Below are positions 1 to 7,984 of a stretch of 64,000 nucleotides of DNA, one piece after another. This DNA is from Thermogladius sp023256015. GTDB taxonomy: Archaea; Thermoproteota; Thermoprotei_A; Sulfolobales; Desulfurococcaceae. Location of the stretch: the NCBI RefSeq assembly GCF_051131135.1, contig NZ_CP151274.1, forward strand, positions 558,001 to 622,000. The letters are read 5' to 3'. The position numbers were made by a program, and so were the translations under genes. The stretch's first letter is position 1. Every line of letters starts with the position of its first letter. The notes beneath the pieces are model-generated. The model was not told the origin of the DNA and did no database searches. It saw only the letters and a program-made list of their open reading frames with translations.

Positions 1-659
1 TCGAACTCCTCCTCGAGGGTCGGGTACCTGAACTCCACCCTGACGACCCGCCTCAGGAAGGCGTCGCTCAGCTCGCCCTGTGCTATGTCGTAGGGGTTGC
101 TCGTGAGAATGATCTGAAAGCCGTCATCCCTCTGGTAGTAAACCCGCTTCAGCTCCGGGATTACGATCCTCCTCTTATCTATTATATCCAGCAAGAGGTT
201 CTGGAACTCTTCGCTACTCCTCCTTATGTCGTCTATTAAGACCCCCGTGCCGAGTATCATGGCTGCTAGTAAAGGTCTCGGTATAAAGCTCTCCTCGTTG
301 AAGCCCTTACTCATCGCCATTGCGGGGTGAAAGTCCCCTATGACACGGTACTCGTCGTAGTTTTCGCTGCAGGGCAGGATGAACGCCGACTTGCCGCTCC
401 AGAGGCTTAAAATCGCTTCGCCTATTTCTGTTTTCCCAGTACCCGGCGGCCCCTCGAACAGGACGGGTCTGTTGTTTAAGAACGCCGCCACTGTTATATA
501 CACTATATAAGGTTTAACAATGAGCTTGAAGTGCTCCCTAAGATACCTGATAATATCGGGCGGGTTTCTTATCACTGGGTACTTCCGGATAGTCTGGGAG
601 TAGATCTCGCGGACTTTACTTACTATCGGGTCGGTGACTTTATCGCCGCCAACTGCCAT
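1..659 (-). CDS. MoxR-type AAA+ ATPase (partial, 3' end outside window)
   Basis: The reverse strand reads an open frame from an ATG at 659 down to the window edge, so only about 219 N-terminal residues are present. The Walker A motif is GPPGTGKT, followed by a Walker B-like ILGTGVLIDDIRR stretch and a sensor 1-like ILTSNP. This layout is that of MoxR-family AAA+ ATPases, which usually act as chaperones for metal-binding or VWA-domain proteins; the partner gene would lie outside the window. It sits 61 bases after L2, where S19 is often found in archaea. The family call is firm and the specific role unknown. Confidence 0.85.
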   Translation of the reverse strand, partial: MAVGGDKVTDPIVSKVREIYSQTIRKYPVIRNPPDIIRYLREHFKLIVKPYIVYITVAAFLNNRPVLFEGPPGTGKTEIGEAILSLWSGKSAFILPCSENYDEYRVIGDFHPAMAMSKGFNEESFIPRPLLAAMILGTGVLIDDIRRSSEEFQNLLLDIIDKRRIVIPELKRVYYQRDDGFQIILTSNPYDIAQGELSDAFLRRVVRVEFRYPTLEEEF

Positions 660-720
660 CTCGACCGAGACCTATGAGCAGGTGTGAGCTCTTTTTCCAG
701 AACAGCATTGTGTAAAAAGG

Positions 721-1437
721 TTATTTACCCTTTCTTCTCCCAGTCCTTCTCGCCGCTATATGACCGACCTTCCTACCGGGCGGGGTGTTCCTGGCAACCG
801 TTGTAGGCCTACCTACGTGCCTGCCGCCTCCATGGGGGTGGGAAACGGGGTTCATCGCGAGACCGCGCACCCTGGGCCACTTGTGAGCCTTTGCCTTCCA
901 CTTGTAGTAGGAAGCACCAGCCTTCAAGAGCGGCTTCTCGACCCTACCTCCTCCAGCTACCACGCCTATAGTGGCCCTAGCCTCGTTAGGCACCTCGACT
1001 ACGCGCCCGCTGGGCAGCTGGATCTGCGTCCTGTTCCCCGACCTCCCAACCACCACAGCATACGTCCCGCCAGCCCTAGCATACCTCCCTCCGTCACCGG
1101 GGTTTTTCTCCACGTTGGCGACCTGAGTACCCTCGGGTATCCTCCCTACCGGTAGGATGTTACCGTTCTCGATCTTGGCCTCGGGGCCTACCTCGATCGC
1201 CTGCCCTACGTACATCCCCTCTACTGCTGGCATATAGAATTCTTCGCCTGTCTCTAGTACTACCCTAGCGAGCGGCACCCACCTGCCGGGGTCGTGAACC
1301 AGGTCCACGACTTTCCCTCTAACGGTCTTGTCTACGGGTAGTTGGGGATACTTGGCAGGGGCGACGCGTAAGTGTCCCGGACTCCTGAATGTAGGCGAGC
1401 CCCTACCCATTCTCTGGGGGAGTATCCTCTTACCCAT
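721..1437 (-). CDS. rpl2: 50S ribosomal protein L2 (uL2)
   Basis: The protein opens MGKRILPQRMGRG and carries the conserved L2 C-terminal region with AMNPVSHPHGGG and a basic tail ending in RTGRRKGK. L2 lies at the peptidyl-transferase centre of the large subunit. I take the ATG at 1437 as start because an SD-like GAGGTGGT lies just upstream; an in-frame GTG at 1446 would overlap that site. It is the last gene of the L3-L4-L23-L2 run, 10 bases after L23, and a run of T follows the stop, as in archaeal terminators. Confidence 0.97.
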   Translation of the reverse strand: MGKRILPQRMGRGSPTFRSPGHLRVAPAKYPQLPVDKTVRGKVVDLVHDPGRWVPLARVVLETGEEFYMPAVEGMYVGQAIEVGPEAKIENGNILPVGRIPEGTQVANVEKNPGDGGRYARAGGTYAVVVGRSGNRTQIQLPSGRVVEVPNEARATIGVVAGGGRVEKPLLKAGASYYKWKAKAHKWPRVRGLAMNPVSHPHGGGRHVGRPTTVARNTPPGRKVGHIAARRTGRRKGK

Positions 1438-1447
1438 ACAAACCACC

Positions 1448-1720
1448 TCACAGTAAGCCTAGTTGAGTGGCCACATCGCTGGCCTTGTACTCGCTAGCCA
1501 ATTTGACGTAAGCCTTCTTTTCACCTCTAGGCGTGATCACCGTATTAACCTTGACTACCTTGACGTTGAAGAGCCTCTCAACGGCCTCTTTTATGAGAGT
1601 CTTATTAGCGGTTCTCTCGACTATGAATACTAGTGTATTGTTCTTGTCTATGAGCGTCAAGGCCTTCTCGCTGTGGACGGGCCTGATGATGACTTTAGCC
1701 AACCTGTCCTGCTCGCTCAC
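1448..1720 (-). CDS. rpl23: 50S ribosomal protein L23 (uL23)
   Basis: This 90-residue protein has the archaeal L23 pattern: an N-terminal IIRPVHSEKA segment, a central TLVFIVERTANK strand and the VKVVKVNTVITPRGEKKAYVKL region. L23 lies at the polypeptide exit tunnel and docks SRP and the Sec translocon. The GTG start overlaps the L4 stop by four bases (GTGA), which implies translational coupling. Length is normal for the family and nothing is unusual. Confidence 0.97.
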   Translation of the reverse strand: MSEQDRLAKVIIRPVHSEKALTLIDKNNTLVFIVERTANKTLIKEAVERLFNVKVVKVNTVITPRGEKKAYVKLASEYKASDVATQLGLL

Positions 1721-2535
1721 AGGGGTATCACCTCGAACCGCCTTCCTATCTCCTCGAGAGCGCTCTTCGTGAAGACGGTGAGTCTTCCCGGCACGCCACC
1801 AGGGGCGAGGTGGAGGACGCTTAGGTCTTTGGGCGTGGTGACGTCGACTCCAGGCAAGTTCCTTACAGCCTTAGCAAGCAGCTTCTCGGTACTAGACACG
1901 ACGAATAGGATGCTCTTGGGCTCCACATACCTTCTACCCCTCATCTTCCCTTTACCAGCCCTTATCCCGGTCCCGCCCCGGCTCCTCTCCACATCGCTCC
2001 ATAGACCGAGCTTGACCAGCAGCTCTCTGGCTTTTTGAGTCGAGTCAACGGAGTCTTCGACACTATCGGCTAGAACAACTGGTAGCTGGTTCGCACTGAA
2101 TACGTGCCCTCTTCTCCTGACAAGCTCGATATTGCTTGTCGCCGCCAAAGCGCTTGCGAGAGCGAGAGCCTTCTCCTTCTTGTTGATCTCCTCTCTCAGA
2201 ACCCTATCAGGGGTCGGCGGGAAGGCTGCGCGCCCACCTCTAGCGCTAACAACAAACCTCGCTCTCCCGTTGGGGTTTCTAGGCACTCTCGCTAAACCGT
2301 ACCCTACACCCCAGCTGTAGGCAGTGGTTCTCTTGCCTGCTAGAGGGTCTCTACCCTTGGGTTGCAGCCTCGCTGTGAAGGCTGCCAGGAAAGCCCTCCT
2401 GACCAGGTCTGCTCTAATAGGGACGTTGAATACTGGAGGCAGCTCTATTTCGCCTACTTTGTTGGCGTTCTCGTCTAGCACGCCCACCTTTTTTCTCTCC
2501 GGCGAGGAGACCCTGACTAGTAGCTGCCAGGTCAC
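1717..2535 (-). CDS. rpl4: 50S ribosomal protein L4 (uL4)
   Basis: The 272-residue protein contains the L4 signature with a basic extended loop (KRTTAYSWGVGYGLARVPR, then an RGGRAAFPPTPDR stretch) that reaches into the exit tunnel wall. The C-terminal half has the expected globular segment with VVSSTEKLLAKAVRNLPGVDV. It starts with GTG two bases after the L3 stop and overlaps L23. Its place in the conserved L3-L4-L23-L2 order supports the call. Confidence 0.97.
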   Translation of the reverse strand: MTWQLLVRVSSPERKKVGVLDENANKVGEIELPPVFNVPIRADLVRRAFLAAFTARLQPKGRDPLAGKRTTAYSWGVGYGLARVPRNPNGRARFVVSARGGRAAFPPTPDRVLREEINKKEKALALASALAATSNIELVRRRGHVFSANQLPVVLADSVEDSVDSTQKARELLVKLGLWSDVERSRGGTGIRAGKGKMRGRRYVEPKSILFVVSSTEKLLAKAVRNLPGVDVTTPKDLSVLHLAPGGVPGRLTVFTKSALEEIGRRFEVIPL

Positions 2536-2537
2536 AG

Positions 2538-3728
2538 CTACACACCCTGCTTGCTTTCAAGGCTCATGTATGTTATTTGCGGGGGTGTTAAAGGTATCCA
2601 GCCAGCAGGCGGCCTAACTGGGTGTCTGAGCAGCAAGACCCTCTTAACAGTCCCTATGACGCTGCCATCGATCAATATGTATGGGCCGTAGATCAGGCCG
2701 TAGTGTAGGAACCCGCCCTTTGGCACTATCTCGAGACCGCTCGAGCCGATCTTTAGAATACGCTTATTCAACTCCGTCCTCCTGTGGAACCCCATTTGGC
2801 CTGCTTGAGGCGGCTCGCTCATCGTGCCGAAGCCCGGACTCCTGGCACCAATCTTTCTACTACCCTTTCTGTGCTTGTGCCACCGGGGCAGCTCCTTCAC
2901 ACCAAACCTCTTTACAACGCCCTGGAAGCCCTTCCCCTTGGTTACACCTATAACGTCGACGAGCTGGCCCTCAATGAAGACGTCTGTGACGCTCACGTAC
3001 CCTCCAGTCACCTTCTCGGCGTACGAGGTTATCTCGTCGATCTTCCCACCCCCTACTCTGATCTCGAAGATCTCGGGCTTCTTCTTGCCGATCCCCGAGA
3101 GAACCGGTATGGTCGAAACGACCAGGCTAACGGCCTTCACGTCACCCGTCAAGATTTGTTTCAACCTGCTCTCGTAGTCCGTCTCGATAAACTTAAACCC
3201 GTATTCACCACTCGGGTCCGGTTTAACGAGGCCGTGGTTGACCTTCCTCAAGCCGGAGAGGTACTTTCTCACAACGTCCTTGGCTGCCGCGTCCTTGAAG
3301 AACGGGTTGTCCTTGTAAAACTTCTCGAAGACCTCGACAACGGCGTTAACAGGGCTTCTCCACGCCTCTCCAAGGGTCTTCAAAGAGCCGTTCTCGGAGG
3401 CGTATGTCCTCAGACCTAAAACCACTATAGGCGGGGCGTCCAGTGCCGTGACAGGTGTAAAGACGGGTTTGCCTGTTAAAGGCGTGTGGGGCCTGTCCTC
3501 TACTACCATAGCATGCGTCATACCGGCCTTGTATACAGGGAACGCTAGTAGCGTGGGCCTTTTAACGACGTTGAGTTTCTCGACTTCGCTCCCGTACCTC
3601 TCCTCGAGTAGCTCGATCCATGTCTTGGCTGGCCAGGTCCTCACGCGTACTGTCAGCTCGCTAGCCCTCTTCCTCGGCCTTACGCCGATGCTCCCGTGTC
3701 TCGGCGCTTCTAGTTTTCTATGACCCAT
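2538..3728 (-). CDS. rpl3: 50S ribosomal protein L3 (uL3)
   Basis: The N terminus MGHRKLEAPRHGSIG and the central GVTKGKGFQGVVKRFG motif are diagnostic of archaeal/eukaryotic L3, which contacts the peptidyl-transferase centre. At 396 residues it is longer than the roughly 330-350 usual in archaea; the extra length lies partly in a C-terminal tail after the RHPVRPPAGW segment. The ATG start is preceded by a GGGGT SD-like site and by a TATA box at 3771-3778 on the reverse strand, so this is probably the first gene of the ribosomal run. Confidence 0.96.
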   Translation of the reverse strand: MGHRKLEAPRHGSIGVRPRKRASELTVRVRTWPAKTWIELLEERYGSEVEKLNVVKRPTLLAFPVYKAGMTHAMVVEDRPHTPLTGKPVFTPVTALDAPPIVVLGLRTYASENGSLKTLGEAWRSPVNAVVEVFEKFYKDNPFFKDAAAKDVVRKYLSGLRKVNHGLVKPDPSGEYGFKFIETDYESRLKQILTGDVKAVSLVVSTIPVLSGIGKKKPEIFEIRVGGGKIDEITSYAEKVTGGYVSVTDVFIEGQLVDVIGVTKGKGFQGVVKRFGVKELPRWHKHRKGSRKIGARSPGFGTMSEPPQAGQMGFHRRTELNKRILKIGSSGLEIVPKGGFLHYGLIYGPYILIDGSVIGTVKRVLLLRHPVRPPAGWIPLTPPQITYMSLESKQGV

Positions 3729-3770
3729 TAAGCATACCCCAGGCTACTCAATGTAAACACTTAGACAAGG

Positions 3771-3778
3771 TTTTAAAG
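3771..3778 (-). promoter_or_regulatory. TATA box for the L3 operon
   Basis: The reverse strand reads CTTTAAAA here. Transcription starting about 26 bases downstream would begin near 3749 and leave a leader of about 20 bases with the SD site before the L3 ATG. This is inferred from motif and spacing only. Confidence 0.5.
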
Positions 3779-3819
3779 ATGACCTCCAAGCGAGCTGAGT
3801 CGGGACAGCCCTCTACGCG

Positions 3820-4644
3820 TCACGTGGTCGAGACCAGAAGCATATTGACTATTCCAAGGGTTATGACTAGAGCCTCCTCTGTTCTCACGGTAACAACTTT
3901 CTGGCCAGGTATCGTGTTCCACACGTCGTCAACGAACATCCTCAGGTTGAAGCCTTCGGCCACAGACATTTCGAAGAGGTCGTGGCTCGGAGACCCGAAT
4001 AGGACTACGACTTTTTTACCCGACAATCTCTTCGCATCGGCCACTAGGGATGGTACCCGTCCTCTCCTGTCGGTAGCGAGTAGAAAGCTCTTTCCAGCGT
4101 ACTCCTCTAGCACTTCCCTCAGGGAGTTTTTGAAAGCGGCCTCCGGACCCGTGTAGAGTTTCGTCTCCGCCAACTCCACTATTTTTTTAATCGGGTCTAC
4201 TACTCTCACCTGCCGAACTCCCTCTCTACACTCTCCTTCGACATAAAAGTCCTCTCCGACCCCTATGTCGGCAAAACAGCCGTCCGCTAAACGCTTTACT
4301 AGTGCGGGTCTCACCTGCCCTGTATACGGTCTCTTGGAGACGTGAAAGGACTCCAACCTAAGAGGCGGCAGTATCCCCACGCCTCTCAGGTCTCTGTCGA
4401 GCGGGACTAGTTTCCTCCTCAGATAAGGGGGCGTCTTGTAGTAGTTCCAGGCCTTCTCTATGAAGGCCCTCGCAGCCCCGTGATCCCTTTCACTGGTCGA
4501 GAAGTCTCTGAAGAAAACCGCCTTCTCCACGCCGAATATCGAGGAGTACCTCAGTATCTGATAGGCTTTGAGAAGCCTAGGCAGCCCAGGGGGCTCTACT
4601 GTTAAAACGCTTGAAGGAAGAGCGACGTGAACAGCATTCCCCAA
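3820..4644 (-). CDS. Putative SPOUT RNA methyltransferase (COG2106-like)
   Basis: The 274-residue protein resembles the archaeal COG2106/DUF171 family of SPOUT methyltransferases, which modify RNA with S-adenosylmethionine and are often found next to L3. Visible features are the N-terminal LLKAYQILRYSSIFGVEKAV segment, the PPYLRRKLVP motif with GVGILPPLRL, and a C-terminal knot region (VVVLFGSPSHDLFEM ... NTIPGQKVVTVRTEEAL). An OB-like insertion sits between. The start appears to be TTG, two bases after the stop of a small Lys-rich ORF, so translation is probably coupled. The exact rRNA or tRNA target is not shown by the sequence. Confidence 0.8.
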   Translation of the reverse strand: MGNAVHVALPSSVLTVEPPGLPRLLKAYQILRYSSIFGVEKAVFFRDFSTSERDHGAARAFIEKAWNYYKTPPYLRRKLVPLDRDLRGVGILPPLRLESFHVSKRPYTGQVRPALVKRLADGCFADIGVGEDFYVEGECREGVRQVRVVDPIKKIVELAETKLYTGPEAAFKNSLREVLEEYAGKSFLLATDRRGRVPSLVADAKRLSGKKVVVLFGSPSHDLFEMSVAEGFNLRMFVDDVWNTIPGQKVVTVRTEEALVITLGIVNMLLVSTT

Positions 4645-4646
4645 AC

Positions 4647-4730
4647 CTACTTACCCTTCTCTTTACCCTTCTCAGGTTTCTCCTCGGGCTTGGGCTTCTT
4701 CTCGCTCGACGACTTCTTCTCCTTAGTCAT
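4647..4730 (-). CDS. Small Lys-rich ORF (27 aa), hypothetical
   Basis: An ATG at 4730 opens a 27-codon frame that begins MTKEKKSSSEKK and ends KGKEKGK. Only eight amino acids are used, chiefly Lys, Glu, Pro, Ser and Gly. It ends two bases before the TTG start of the SPOUT gene and follows a purine-rich stretch (GGGAGGTAAGCAGAGG) that could supply ribosome binding. It resembles the charged tails of small ribosomal proteins but I cannot assign it. It may be a true microprotein or a leader that feeds ribosomes to the methyltransferase start. Confidence 0.45.
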   Translation of the reverse strand: MTKEKKSSSEKKPKPEEKPEKGKEKGK

Positions 4731-4841
4731 AAATATGGTAGTCCTCTGCTTACCTCCCACCTATATCACCCAAGCTAGAGAGACAAGTAGAGTCTCCTAT
4801 TAAACTCTTTTACCATCAGATACGACCGCACACATCACTAC

Positions 4842-6482
4842 TCAGGATGCTCGCCGCTCATCACCACTGTTTTTCTTCACCGGGTTTCTGACCTTAAATA
4901 CTACTGGATGAGGGTCTAGGGTATTTAGAAGCACTGCTTCGCCGACGCCGAGCCGGCCGAGCTTCTTAAACAGGGCGTCGTACTCTAGCCCGAGGAGTTC
5001 CGCGACTGTACGAGCGTACTTCTCGTTGGGCGACCCAAAGACTACTAATAAGTGAGCGTTCTCGAAGACCTCCCTGGGGATATCCCCGGGGTTCTGAGTG
5101 GATAGAACTACGCCTACCCTTCTACTCCTCCCCTCCTTGAACAGTTCTACTACGAGCCTAGACCTGCTCACCCTCCACGCTTCGTCGACGACGAGCAGTC
5201 TCGGCTCGCTTGTGCTTCTCTTAAAGATCGCGTCCTTGGCTAGGTACAAGAGTGAAAGACCGTAAGCTGTTTGGTACGCGTAGCCGTACCCACCCAGATT
5301 TACAAGGACGTTGTCGCCCAGGATCAACTCGCGTAGGTTACTGGTGGACGCATCGCCCCTAAGTAACTCCATTAGCGGCAGAACGTCCGCCCTGACGCCG
5401 CCCTCTAAATGGTCGTCTGTCAAGAGAGAGTAGACGTACTCCACCGACTCGACGAGGCTGTCCCTCGGTACTTGTAGCGACGAGGACAAGATATCGGTTA
5501 TAAGGCTCTTGACCTCTAGACCCCCACTAACCAGGCTCCTAATAGAGAGAGGGTACTCCCTGGGCTCGACTACCTTAGCGATTCCCCCCTCTAGGTACGA
5601 GGCCAGGTCTCCCTTGAAGTCCACTCCAAGGAAGATGCCGGTCCCCAGGGAGGCGAATACCTGGAGCAGGTTGGCCAAGAGTGTCGTCTTGCCTCGTCCC
5701 GTAGGACCGATGACTAGCATGTGTTTAGTAAGCAACTCGGTAGGCACGAGCACCGGGGTGTTCTCCTCGATTTCTACTCCGAGAACCACGGCGTTGTCGT
5801 AGTCTAGCTTGGGTCTCTTGACGGCCGGTATGGGGAGTACGGGGGCGGCGGCGCTCATCGGCCCAACAAACGTTCGTATACCCAGCTCGCTCGACAACCC
5901 GGCCTCGTACGCTAGTATTTTCTCGACCTCTCTCTTAGCCTCCCTGACTTTCAGACCCAGGCTCGAGCGGAGGATGTTCGATACCATGGAGGAGTGGTAG
6001 GACAGTATTTGCCTAGCCTCCTCGACCGACTTCGCCTCCACGCGTATCTTCACCACGAAAGACAGCCTTAAGAGAGGTCTACCCTCCACGATCAGCCTGT
6101 AGAGTTCGCTGAGAGTCTCCAACCTAGTCTCGAGCCTCGCCTTTATGTGCGGCTCGCTCGTCAACTCCAACGACGCTCTCAAGTTGGCCATCTCGTTCTC
6201 GATTTTTCTGGCGTACGAGGACAGGTCGAGCTGCGTCTTAACCAGCTTTACCTCGCTGCCGTGGGGTAGCTTGTCGATGACTGAGGCCAGCCTCTCGACA
6301 TTGTCGTAAAGCCTTGATGGGCTCAAGCCCCTCACGTCGAAGTCCATTTCGTCCGCTACTATATACCTGAACCCGACGACCTTGTCTCTGCTGACTAAGT
6401 ACACGTCTGGCGGGTCAACACGTACCTCCTGGTTATTAGACTGCCTGTTGAACAGGCCTCTAATTCCTCTCAGTCTTACCAA
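4842..6482 (-). CDS. cedB: CedB-like VirB4/HerA-family ATPase
   Basis: This 546-residue ATPase has Walker A GPTGRGKT (about 259-266), Walker B LLVVDEAW (about 429-436) and a glutamine-type sensor VLSTQNPGD (about 460). The N-terminal 220 residues are alpha/beta without membrane spans, as in VirB4/CedB. In Sulfolobus, CedB powers DNA import through the Ced pore/pilus; related genes are homologues of bacterial conjugation VirB4. The assignment rests on the neighbours: directly upstream are a VirB6-like membrane protein and two small two-helix proteins. The start is TTG at 6482, inside the end of the small upstream ORF. Loss of NurA and a HAS-barrel argues against HerA proper. Confidence 0.8.
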   Translation of the reverse strand: MVRLRGIRGLFNRQSNNQEVRVDPPDVYLVSRDKVVGFRYIVADEMDFDVRGLSPSRLYDNVERLASVIDKLPHGSEVKLVKTQLDLSSYARKIENEMANLRASLELTSEPHIKARLETRLETLSELYRLIVEGRPLLRLSFVVKIRVEAKSVEEARQILSYHSSMVSNILRSSLGLKVREAKREVEKILAYEAGLSSELGIRTFVGPMSAAAPVLPIPAVKRPKLDYDNAVVLGVEIEENTPVLVPTELLTKHMLVIGPTGRGKTTLLANLLQVFASLGTGIFLGVDFKGDLASYLEGGIAKVVEPREYPLSIRSLVSGGLEVKSLITDILSSSLQVPRDSLVESVEYVYSLLTDDHLEGGVRADVLPLMELLRGDASTSNLRELILGDNVLVNLGGYGYAYQTAYGLSLLYLAKDAIFKRSTSEPRLLVVDEAWRVSRSRLVVELFKEGRSRRVGVVLSTQNPGDIPREVFENAHLLVVFGSPNEKYARTVAELLGLEYDALFKKLGRLGVGEAVLLNTLDPHPVVFKVRNPVKKNSGDERRAS

Positions 6483-6618
6483 GGATAGACACCAGCAAGG
6501 TGACGAGTATCGCCACGCCTAGAGAGACCAGTAGACTGGAGGGGGCAGGCTCCTCTAACAGGCTCATGAGAAGGACTAGGAGGGTCATTATCACTAGGGC
6601 GCCTTCTAGCCTCCTCAA
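6460..6618 (-). CDS. cedA2: CedA2-like small two-helix membrane protein
   Basis: A 52-codon frame runs from a TTG at 6618, which overlaps the cedA stop codon (TTGA), to a TAG at 6460, which lies 23 bases inside cedB. The peptide begins MRRLEGALVIMTLLVLLM, has a short EEPAPSS turn, then a second hydrophobic helix LLVSLGVAILVTLLVSIL and a basic end GKTERN. That is the two-span hairpin form described for CedA2 in Sulfolobales. The overlaps at both ends and the place between cedA and cedB support a real gene, although it is too short for ordinary ORF calling. Function would be as a pore or pilus accessory in the membrane. Confidence 0.7.
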   Translation of the reverse strand: MRRLEGALVIMTLLVLLMSLLEEPAPSSLLVSLGVAILVTLLVSILGKTERN

Positions 6619-7976
6619 GGCCCTAGCACCAGTAGCCTGGATATCCTAGCCTCGACCCCGCCGAGTATCCTGGCCAAACCAAGGGTGGCTGTCACGAGCA
6701 CAAATATGTACACAACGGGTAGGACTAAGAGAGTGAAGAACTTTATAGAGACAAGGCCGATGGCCAGGGAGAGGGTTGAACCGCTCTCGGCGACCTTCTC
6801 GAAGTAGTACACCTCGCTTACGTTAGGCCTAGACGCCGCTGCGTTGATCACTTGTATGGTGAGATTGTGTAGTCCTGGGTGGAGACTTAACACTAGTGCC
6901 TTGAAACCGACGTTGAACCAGTCGAATGAAACAGTGTAACCCTGAGCAGTGGTGTTGTCGAGCCACACAATTAATGTACTAGACGACTCGTAAACGAGGT
7001 AGATCTTAGTACTGTACAAGACGTTGAATAGCGTGGTGAAGGTGTTGTTCGACCTATCAACAGACTCCACGACTGCCTCGTCTGTATTGTAGTAGACGAG
7101 AGTGTTCACGTCTATTTTTATAATGTTTGGAACCCGGTAGGTCAGATTCACTACGCCCCCGCTACTAGTGACGTTAGCCTCTTCGGAGTACTTCGAGCCC
7201 GGCATCAAGAAGTCGAGCCTCTGGTATCCCGGGGGGATCCACCTCTCCATGGAGGTAGCGTTGACGAGGCCGCTCGAATCGCTCAAGTACATGTAGAGCT
7301 GGTTGCCGTTAGCGTCGCTCGCGTTTACGACGTAGTAAGCGATAGGCTGGTTTAGGTAGTCGAGCAGTCTTATGTACGCTGGCTGAGCCTGGACAAAGCT
7401 GTCTGGCGGGTTGAAGGTCGAGAACATCGCAACGAAGTTTGGGAGGAGCGGGGCGCCGACCGTGAATACTATCGGGAGGGATATGAGTACGGCTCCTGCC
7501 GGCCTCGTCAGCCTAAAAGGTATAGAGTATAGTAGAATGCCGGCGGCGATCATCGTCTTAGCCGTGAGATATATCGCCTTTACAGCCAGGTAGAAGACGG
7601 TGATCGTGACGAGGACGTCTACGAGTAGGCTAACCATGGGGGATATTAGGCCCGAGGCTAAGAACCCTAGTCCCACCTTACTGTACAGGAAGCCTATGGT
7701 CTTCAGCAGCACGAAGAGGGACATCAACGAGGCCGACTCCGCGATATACCACTCGTTTAACAACCTCCAGTCTGCTCCGATGACCGAGCTGAAGTAGGAG
7801 ATACTGAAGACAAGCGCCTTGTAGCTAAAGACCATGAAAGCCGAGAACACCCCGTCAACCATGAGCCTTTGCCCGACCTTCTTGACGGAGGCCAGCGGTA
7901 GTGGCAGGCCCTTCAACGCGGCGCCTATGAAGTACGTCAATACCGAGAGGTAGTATGCTAGGTACAGTAGGTCCAT
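6615..7976 (-). CDS. cedA: CedA-like (VirB6-type) polytopic membrane protein
   Basis: The 453-residue protein has several hydrophobic segments in its first 170 residues, then a soluble, Asn/Ser/Thr-rich region (about 180-395, with many N-x-S/T sites) that is probably outside the cell, and a last membrane segment near 405-435. This matches CedA, the channel protein of the crenarchaeal DNA import system and counterpart of VirB6. Residues 18-47 repeat the sequence of the upstream small protein (ALKGLPxPL, VKKxGxR, DGV, AF). The ATG at 7976 has an AGGTG SD site and lies 8 bases after cedA1. Confidence 0.8.
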   Translation of the reverse strand: MDLLYLAYYLSVLTYFIGAALKGLPLPLASVKKVGQRLMVDGVFSAFMVFSYKALVFSISYFSSVIGADWRLLNEWYIAESASLMSLFVLLKTIGFLYSKVGLGFLASGLISPMVSLLVDVLVTITVFYLAVKAIYLTAKTMIAAGILLYSIPFRLTRPAGAVLISLPIVFTVGAPLLPNFVAMFSTFNPPDSFVQAQPAYIRLLDYLNQPIAYYVVNASDANGNQLYMYLSDSSGLVNATSMERWIPPGYQRLDFLMPGSKYSEEANVTSSGGVVNLTYRVPNIIKIDVNTLVYYNTDEAVVESVDRSNNTFTTLFNVLYSTKIYLVYESSSTLIVWLDNTTAQGYTVSFDWFNVGFKALVLSLHPGLHNLTIQVINAAASRPNVSEVYYFEKVAESGSTLSLAIGLVSIKFFTLLVLPVVYIFVLVTATLGLARILGGVEARISRLLVLGP

Positions 7977-7984
7977 TTAAACAC

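Noticed and set aside
2784..3419. Open frame of 211 codons on the + strand inside L3
   Set aside because: Antisense to L3, with no recognisable protein features.
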